Assembly: GCA_035573675.1 (NCBI GenBank)
Contig: DATMAB010000024.1
Location: 1 to 64,000, forward strand
From: Terriglobales bacterium
Lineage (GTDB): Bacteria > Acidobacteriota > Terriglobia > Terriglobales > Acidobacteriaceae
Reading direction: 5' to 3'
Length of the DNA: 64,000 nucleotides
Below the pieces are notes generated by a model. That model was not told the DNA's origin and searched no databases. It saw nothing but the letters and a program-made list of their open reading frames with translations. The position numbers and the translations under genes are program-made. This document shows positions 59,426 through 64,000 of the stretch, piece by piece. Positions within the stretch are counted from its first letter, which is position 1. Each line of letters starts with the position of its first letter.

Positions 59426-60130
59426 TCAGCGCCGCTCCGGCGGCAACGGCTCGGCTATCTTCTCCCGGACCGCTTCCATCAGGGCTTCGCGGCTCGGGAA
59501 GTCCTTCGGGTCGACGGGGTCATGGAAGATCAGAGTTGCTGTGCCTTTCCGAATTACCAGGCTTCCCTTCGCCATGATCTCGAACGTTCCCAGGATGGTC
59601 ATGGGCACAATGGGCACGCCCGTATCCATAGCCAGATAGAACGGTCCCTTCTTCAGGGGTAGCAGCTTCCCGTCCCTGGAGCGTGTGCCCTCGGGAAAAA
59701 TCGTCATATGGATGCCTTGGCGCAGGACGTCGGCCGCCGCCTCCAGGCTGGCGATTGCGGCTTCGCGATTGGAGCGGTCCACCGGCACAAGTGAGCCCAG
59801 GCGCATTGCTCGCGACAGCAGCGGGATGCGGAATAGCTCCTTCTTGACCAGCACCGACGTCCTCCCCGGGATCAGCGGCACCACGATGGGCGGATCCACG
59901 TTGGATACGTGATTGCACATGAAGATGTAGGCGCGGTTCTGGTCCAGCCGCTCCCGGCCCAAGATCTCAACCCGGATTCCCGCCAGCCTTATCCCCAGGA
60001 AAGCGGCGCGTGTGCCCATCCAGTAGAGAAGATCGATCTTGCCGGTAAGGAGCGTCCACGGGAAGCCGATCAGGGCAATGAGCGGAGCAACCAGGGTGTA
60101 GAAGCCGAAGGCTACCAGGCTGCGCAGCAT
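59426..60130 (-). CDS. plsC: 1-Acylglycerol-3-phosphate acyltransferase
   Basis: 234 aa. Makes phosphatidic acid by acylating lysophosphatidic acid. One or two N-terminal helices (FYTLVAPLIALIGFPWTLL), the catalytic HX4D motif NHVSNVD (H74, D79), MRLGSLVPVDRSN, and the FPEGTRS phosphate-binding motif. End of a minus-strand operon, 7 bp after the M61 peptidase. Confidence 0.92.
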   Translation of the reverse strand: MLRSLVAFGFYTLVAPLIALIGFPWTLLTGKIDLLYWMGTRAAFLGIRLAGIRVEILGRERLDQNRAYIFMCNHVSNVDPPIVVPLIPGRTSVLVKKELFRIPLLSRAMRLGSLVPVDRSNREAAIASLEAAADVLRQGIHMTIFPEGTRSRDGKLLPLKKGPFYLAMDTGVPIVPMTILGTFEIMAKGSLVIRKGTATLIFHDPVDPKDFPSREALMEAVREKIAEPLPPERR

Positions 60131-60137
60131 GGCGAGC

Positions 60138-61931
60138 CTAGGGCGCGGTCGCGGCTTCGTCCGGCTGGCTGGCCAGCCAGGCGGCGCGCCGCCGGCGCTG
60201 TTGTGGCGTGGCCGAGGGCAGCGCGACGAGGGCGAACGATTCCTCGTCGCGACCGCCCAGCTTGATCTTCAGCTCGCGCGAGCCCTTGCGTCCGGTCACC
60301 CGCAAGCGGAGCGTCTCGCCGACTTTCATCCCCGCCAGCCGGTCTTCGAACTCGCCGCTGAATGGCTTGCCGTTGACGGTCAGGATGGTGTCGCCCGGAC
60401 TCAAGCCCGCACGCTCGGCTTCGCTCCCCGCTTCGACGGAAACCACGACCGACGGCTGGTCGAAGTTGCGCACCGTCAGGAATCCCGGGTCCACCACCGT
60501 GGTCTTGCTGCGCTCCAGCTTCAGGCCCACGGTATCGAACAGTTCGTTGTAGGGCAATTCCTGGGCCGCCGCCACGTAATCGCGGAAGAACTCCGAAAAG
60601 TCCGCGCCGGTCACCGCCTCGGCTGCCTGCTGCACGCCCGCCGAGTCCGGATAGGATCGGGCCTGGTTGGCATAGTTCCGATTCATCCACTGCAACACGT
60701 CGCGCAGCGATTTCTTCCCGCCCGAGCGCTCGCGCACCGCCAAATCGAGCAGCACACCCAGGATGCGCCCCTTATTGTAGTAATTGACGCTGCGTTCCGG
60801 CGTGCGATACTGCGGATACTTGTCAAACCAGGTGTCGAGACTGGCCTCCTCCACCGACTGCACCAGGTGCGCAGGCCTTAGCTCCAGGGTGCGGATCTCC
60901 TTGGTCAGCTCGTTGAGGTACTGGGCTTCGCTCATCAGGCCGGCACGGAGCAGAATGAGGTCCGCCACGGTCGTCGTGACCCCTTCGGCGAACCACAGCG
61001 ACACCGTGTAGTTCTCCCGCGTGTAATCAATCGGCTCGAGCGACTGCGGCCGCAGCCGCTTCACGTTCCACAGGTGGAAGAACTCGTGGGCGGTCGCGGC
61101 CGTGAACTCCAGCGGGTTCTCACGCAGGTACTCGGCGCTTACGTCGATGGCCGTGGAGTACGCGTGCTCCATGCCGCCCCCGCCGTGTCCGCGTGGAAAG
61201 TGATAGAGAAACAGATACTCAGTGAACGGCCGATCGTCCATCCACCACACCCCGGCGGTGACGATCTGTCGCACCCAGCGTTTGATCTGATCGACGTCGT
61301 AGTCCGCCGGATCGGCGTCAATCACGATGCGATAGCTGGCGCCACCCTCTTCGAACGACGTCTCGCGGAAGCTGCCGATCTCGACCGGGCCATCCACCAA
61401 ACGGTCATAGTTGCGGCCGGTGTAGACGCCGGGGCGCAGCATGGGTAGCGCCGTGGCGATGCGCCATCCTGCGGGTATGTCGACGAAGGTCACGGTCATG
61501 GGCGCGTCGCGCGAGTCCACCGGATACATCAGCACCATGGCCAGGTTCAGGAACACGTGCGTGCCGTTGGCGTGGCTGCCGAAAGGACCCGGGAGCTCGG
61601 CCAGGATCTCGTACTCGATATCGGCGCCGCTCTCCGCCCGGCTCACGCGCCAGGTTGTCTTGTCGACCTTGCGCACCGGCAGCGGCTGCCCGGCGGCATT
61701 CTTCGCCGTCACCCGCCGTACGTACTGGGCGAAGTCGCGCACCTGGTAGAGCGCATTCCACACCGGCAGTTGCAAGTCGCGCTCCGCCGAGGTGCCGGCC
61801 ACGTGGACGCGCACTTGCAGAAGATGTTCGCGCGCCCGCGCCAGCGAGACCGTGTAGTCGACGGGCGGCGCAGCGACAGCCGTCGCCACCGCGACCCACA
61901 CCCAAAGGATGAGAGAGACGACGCGTCGCAT
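60138..61931 (-). CDS. Exported M61-family metallopeptidase with PDZ domain
   Basis: 597 aa. Signal peptide (VSLILWVWVAVATAVAAP). N-terminal beta domain, then the gluzincin zinc site HEFFH (282-286) with VSLWFAEGVTTTVADL supplying the third ligand, and a C-terminal PDZ domain about 480-565 (VSVEAGSEAERAGLSPGDTILTVNGKPFSG). M61 glycyl-aminopeptidases cleave N-terminal Gly and related residues. Start overlaps the mpl stop (ATGA), so it is co-translated with peptidoglycan recycling genes, hinting at a periplasmic envelope substrate. Confidence 0.92.
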   Translation of the reverse strand: MRRVVSLILWVWVAVATAVAAPPVDYTVSLARAREHLLQVRVHVAGTSAERDLQLPVWNALYQVRDFAQYVRRVTAKNAAGQPLPVRKVDKTTWRVSRAESGADIEYEILAELPGPFGSHANGTHVFLNLAMVLMYPVDSRDAPMTVTFVDIPAGWRIATALPMLRPGVYTGRNYDRLVDGPVEIGSFRETSFEEGGASYRIVIDADPADYDVDQIKRWVRQIVTAGVWWMDDRPFTEYLFLYHFPRGHGGGGMEHAYSTAIDVSAEYLRENPLEFTAATAHEFFHLWNVKRLRPQSLEPIDYTRENYTVSLWFAEGVTTTVADLILLRAGLMSEAQYLNELTKEIRTLELRPAHLVQSVEEASLDTWFDKYPQYRTPERSVNYYNKGRILGVLLDLAVRERSGGKKSLRDVLQWMNRNYANQARSYPDSAGVQQAAEAVTGADFSEFFRDYVAAAQELPYNELFDTVGLKLERSKTTVVDPGFLTVRNFDQPSVVVSVEAGSEAERAGLSPGDTILTVNGKPFSGEFEDRLAGMKVGETLRLRVTGRKGSRELKIKLGGRDEESFALVALPSATPQQRRRRAAWLASQPDEAATAP

Positions 61932-63358
61932 CAGGCGCTGGAGGGAACTTCCGAAAGGGTCTTGAACCGCTGGGGCAGCTTCTCGTAGATGCCGCCGAAA
62001 CCGCCGTTGGAAAGAATGGCCACCACGTCACCCGGACGCAGCTCCGGCGCCACTGCGGTCACGATGGCGTCGGCGTCAGCCAGATTTCGCGCACCGGTTC
62101 CGTGACGCCCGAGCTCCGCCACCACCCGCGTGAGGTCCAGCCGCTCTTCTTCGGGAATGGCCTCGGGACGGAACACGTCTGCAATCACTACCTGGTCGGC
62201 CAGCCCCAGGCTCTCCACCAGGCGCTCGGCGAACACGTTGCGGCGCAGCGTGTTGGAGCGCGGCTCGAACAGCGCCCAAAGACGTCTTCCCGGATAGCGT
62301 GTCCGCAGGGCGCGCAGTGTGCCGGCAATGGCGGTGGGGTGATGAGCGAAATCCTCCACGAAGGTCACACCGTTCACTTCCCCGCACACTTCCAGGCGTC
62401 GCTTGACGCCCTTGAAGTCATGCAGGGCGCCGGCGATGGTCGCTGCCGGAATACCGTATCCTGCCGCCACCGCAGCGGCAGCCGTCGCGTTCAACACGTT
62501 GTACTCGCCCGCCAGCGGAAGCTCGAACTGCGCCCAGGGCGAGCCTCCACGGAGCACCGACCAGCGTGTGCCCGCGGATTCATAGCGCACCTCGGTCGCC
62601 CGCCAGTGCGATCCTTCGCCAAACCCGTAGCGCTCCACCGTGCACAGCGCCCGTCCCACGCATTCCTCTACGTTCGCGTCGCCCTCGAAGGCAACGATCC
62701 TTCCCCGCCGCGGCACCAGGTTCACCAGCCGCCGGAAGGCGGTCTTCACCGCTTCCAGGTCGGCATAGATGTCGGCGTGGTCGAACTCCACCGAGGTCAG
62801 CACCGCAACATCGGGAAAGTAGTGCAGGAATTTCGGGCCCTTGTCGAAGAACGCCGTGTCGTACTCGTCTCCCTCCAGGATGAAATGCTTCCCGGGCTTG
62901 AACGCAAAGCTGGAACCGAAGTTCTCCGCCACGCCGCCTATCAGGAACGACGGGTTCTGGCCGGCTGTGTGGAAGATCCAGGCCAGCATGGCGGTGGTCG
63001 TGGTCTTTCCGTGCGTGCCGGCCACCACCACCGACTCCCGGCCCCGCAGAAAATACTCGTACAGGATTTGCGGCATGGAGCGCATCGGGATGCGCTGGTC
63101 CAGCACGTATTCCAGTTCCGGATTGCCGCGGGAGATGGCATTGCCCACCACCACCAGGTCCGGCCGCGGCTTCAGATTGCTCTCCGCGTACGGCTGCTGG
63201 ACGGGAATGGAGAGCGCGGCCAGCATGTCGGACATCGGCGGATACACGGCGGCATCGGAGCCCGTCACCCGCACGCCGCGCTGCTTCAGCAGACCGGCCA
63301 GCGAAGCCATGGCTGTGCCACAGATCCCGATCAGATGGATGTGCTGCTGCTCGGTCAT
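61931..63358 (-). CDS. mpl: UDP-MurNAc:L-Ala-gamma-D-Glu-meso-DAP ligase
   Basis: 475 aa Mur ligase. Attaches recycled murein tripeptide to UDP-MurNAc. HLIGICGTAMASLAGLL at the start, ATP loop GTHGKTTTTAMLAW at about 114, EGDEYDTAFFDKGPKFLHY, which is typical of Mpl as opposed to MurC, and EDFAHHPTAIAGTLRAL. ATG 63358 overlaps the LD-carboxypeptidase stop (ATGA). The longer open frame upstream is that gene in another frame. Confidence 0.93.
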   Translation of the reverse strand: MTEQQHIHLIGICGTAMASLAGLLKQRGVRVTGSDAAVYPPMSDMLAALSIPVQQPYAESNLKPRPDLVVVGNAISRGNPELEYVLDQRIPMRSMPQILYEYFLRGRESVVVAGTHGKTTTTAMLAWIFHTAGQNPSFLIGGVAENFGSSFAFKPGKHFILEGDEYDTAFFDKGPKFLHYFPDVAVLTSVEFDHADIYADLEAVKTAFRRLVNLVPRRGRIVAFEGDANVEECVGRALCTVERYGFGEGSHWRATEVRYESAGTRWSVLRGGSPWAQFELPLAGEYNVLNATAAAAVAAGYGIPAATIAGALHDFKGVKRRLEVCGEVNGVTFVEDFAHHPTAIAGTLRALRTRYPGRRLWALFEPRSNTLRRNVFAERLVESLGLADQVVIADVFRPEAIPEEERLDLTRVVAELGRHGTGARNLADADAIVTAVAPELRPGDVVAILSNGGFGGIYEKLPQRFKTLSEVPSSA

Positions 63359-64000
63359 GGTTTGGCGGCCGGCGCCGCCACCGGAGCCGGGGTCGTGGCC
63401 GCCTCCAGAACGGTGAGCCGGACTTCCTGCTTCACCTCCAGCCGGGCACGCACCCCGAAAGGCAGGGTGATGTTGCTGTGCGTCACGTGGCCGGAGCGCA
63501 GCCCGAACGCCACCGGAATCCCCAGATCGCCCACCACGCGCTTCACCACCTCGGTCAGACTGTAGGCTTGTTCGGGATGCTGCAGGCAATCCATCATCTC
63601 GCCGAACACGATGCCTCTTACGCCCGCCAGTTTGCCGGCATGTTTCAATTGCATGAGCATGCGGTCGATCTGGAAAGGCTTCACCGCCACGTCCTCCAGG
63701 AACAGAATGGTGTCCGTGGTGCGGATCTCATACGGCGTGCGCAGCGAAGCCACCAGAATCGAGAGGCAGCCGCCGTACAGCACACCCTCCGCCGTGCCTT
63801 CCACCAGGGGCGCTACCCCCGAGCCCGGCACGGCGGCCAGTTCCCAGTTGTTCTTGGCTCCCATCGCCGCCTTCCACGAAGCCAGATGCACGCCGTCGGA
63901 AGTGGCGAAGTCCTTGGTCACCATGGGTCCGTGGAAGGTCACCAGGTTGGCGCGGTCGGCGATCCGCGTCAGCAACGCGGTGATGTCGCTGTAGCCCACC
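63355..64000 (-). CDS. S66-family LD-carboxypeptidase, 5' part cut by window edge
   Basis: About 215 codons of the 3' part; the N-terminus with the catalytic Ser lies beyond the edge. VGYSDITALLTRI, TFHGPMV, PLVEGTAEGVLYGGCLSILVASLRTPYEI and FLEDVAVKPFQIDRMLMQLKHAG are typical of LdcA/MccF. The catalytic Glu (FLEDV) and His (GHVTHSN) are visible. LdcA trims murein tetrapeptide to the tripeptide that Mpl reuses, which explains the tight coupling with mpl. A Pro/Ala-rich tail follows the fold. Confidence 0.9.
   Translation of the reverse strand, partial: VGYSDITALLTRIADRANLVTFHGPMVTKDFATSDGVHLASWKAAMGAKNNWELAAVPGSGVAPLVEGTAEGVLYGGCLSILVASLRTPYEIRTTDTILFLEDVAVKPFQIDRMLMQLKHAGKLAGVRGIVFGEMMDCLQHPEQAYSLTEVVKRVVGDLGIPVAFGLRSGHVTHSNITLPFGVRARLEVKQEVRLTVLEAATTPAPVAAPAAKP

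Overview
The window is about 64 kb of GC-rich Gram-negative chromosome carrying mostly housekeeping genes. The combination points to an acidobacterium (inference from gene content, not a marker-gene placement): a hopanoid cluster headed by ispH and shc, 2-oxoacid:ferredoxin oxidoreductase korAB, a complete Tol-Pal operon whose Pal carries an Ig-like segment, lpxD, and intergenic spacers full of degenerate 7-9 bp tandem repeats. No tRNA, rRNA, CRISPR array, insertion sequence or prophage is visible.

Layout. 1-1823: start of an exported RHS/YD-repeat protein that runs off the left edge. 2185-6948: minus-strand operon of a GHMP sugar kinase, a CPBP membrane protease, an exported protein of unknown function and NAD synthetase. 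7097-9144: an isolated nuoB, a spacer of dispersed hairpins and a zinc-type dehydrogenase. 9374-11684: xdhC, a MobA-like nucleotidyltransferase and a HAD phosphatase. 11678-15153: an IscU-like scaffold, a radical SAM protein, a cobalamin/siderophore-binding-like protein without signal peptide, a free-methionine-sulfoxide-reductase-like GAF protein and a MutT-type Nudix protein. 15168-17720: a non-canonical NRAMP transporter with a soluble MgtE-N/CBS partner. 17948-19425: an RsbW/RsbV-type pair and an exported OB-fold protein. 19432-23488: a glycosyltransferase, an MFS transporter, queF and a YVTN beta-propeller. 23692-26278: an HlyD-type adaptor and a TolC-type channel.

26424-37664 is the hopanoid operon on the minus strand: ispH, shc, hpnH, hpnA, hpnG, two tandem medium-chain dehydrogenases, hpnC, hpnD, hpnE. 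It covers the last step of isoprenoid precursor supply, squalene synthesis by the HpnCDE route, cyclisation, and C35 side-chain addition. 37804-40082 holds recN and a haem-binding CxxCH protein. 40261-45244 is tolQ, tolR, a TonB/TolA-like gene, tolB, pal and cpoB. 45267-47572 holds two tandem exported paralogues of a family I do not recognise. 47634-55938 holds a 2Fe-2S ferredoxin, a small basic protein, korB, korA, accA and dnaE. 56013-64000 holds a tRNA nucleotidyltransferase with an unusual tail, a candidate small RNA or attenuator in its leader, a hypothetical gene, lpxD, plsC, an M61 peptidase, mpl and an LD-carboxypeptidase cut by the right edge.

The strongest non-gene signals are (i) families of degenerate heptamer/octamer/nonamer repeats in spacers, some folding into long imperfect hairpins, some overlapping stop codons, one translated in frame inside recN; (ii) several -10 boxes only 6-8 nt before start codons, suggesting leaderless mRNAs; (iii) a structured, terminator-ended leader or small RNA before the tRNA nucleotidyltransferase gene. 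The strongest gene-level leads are the NRAMP/MgtE-N-CBS pair, the two dehydrogenases inside the hopanoid operon and the tandem exported paralogues.
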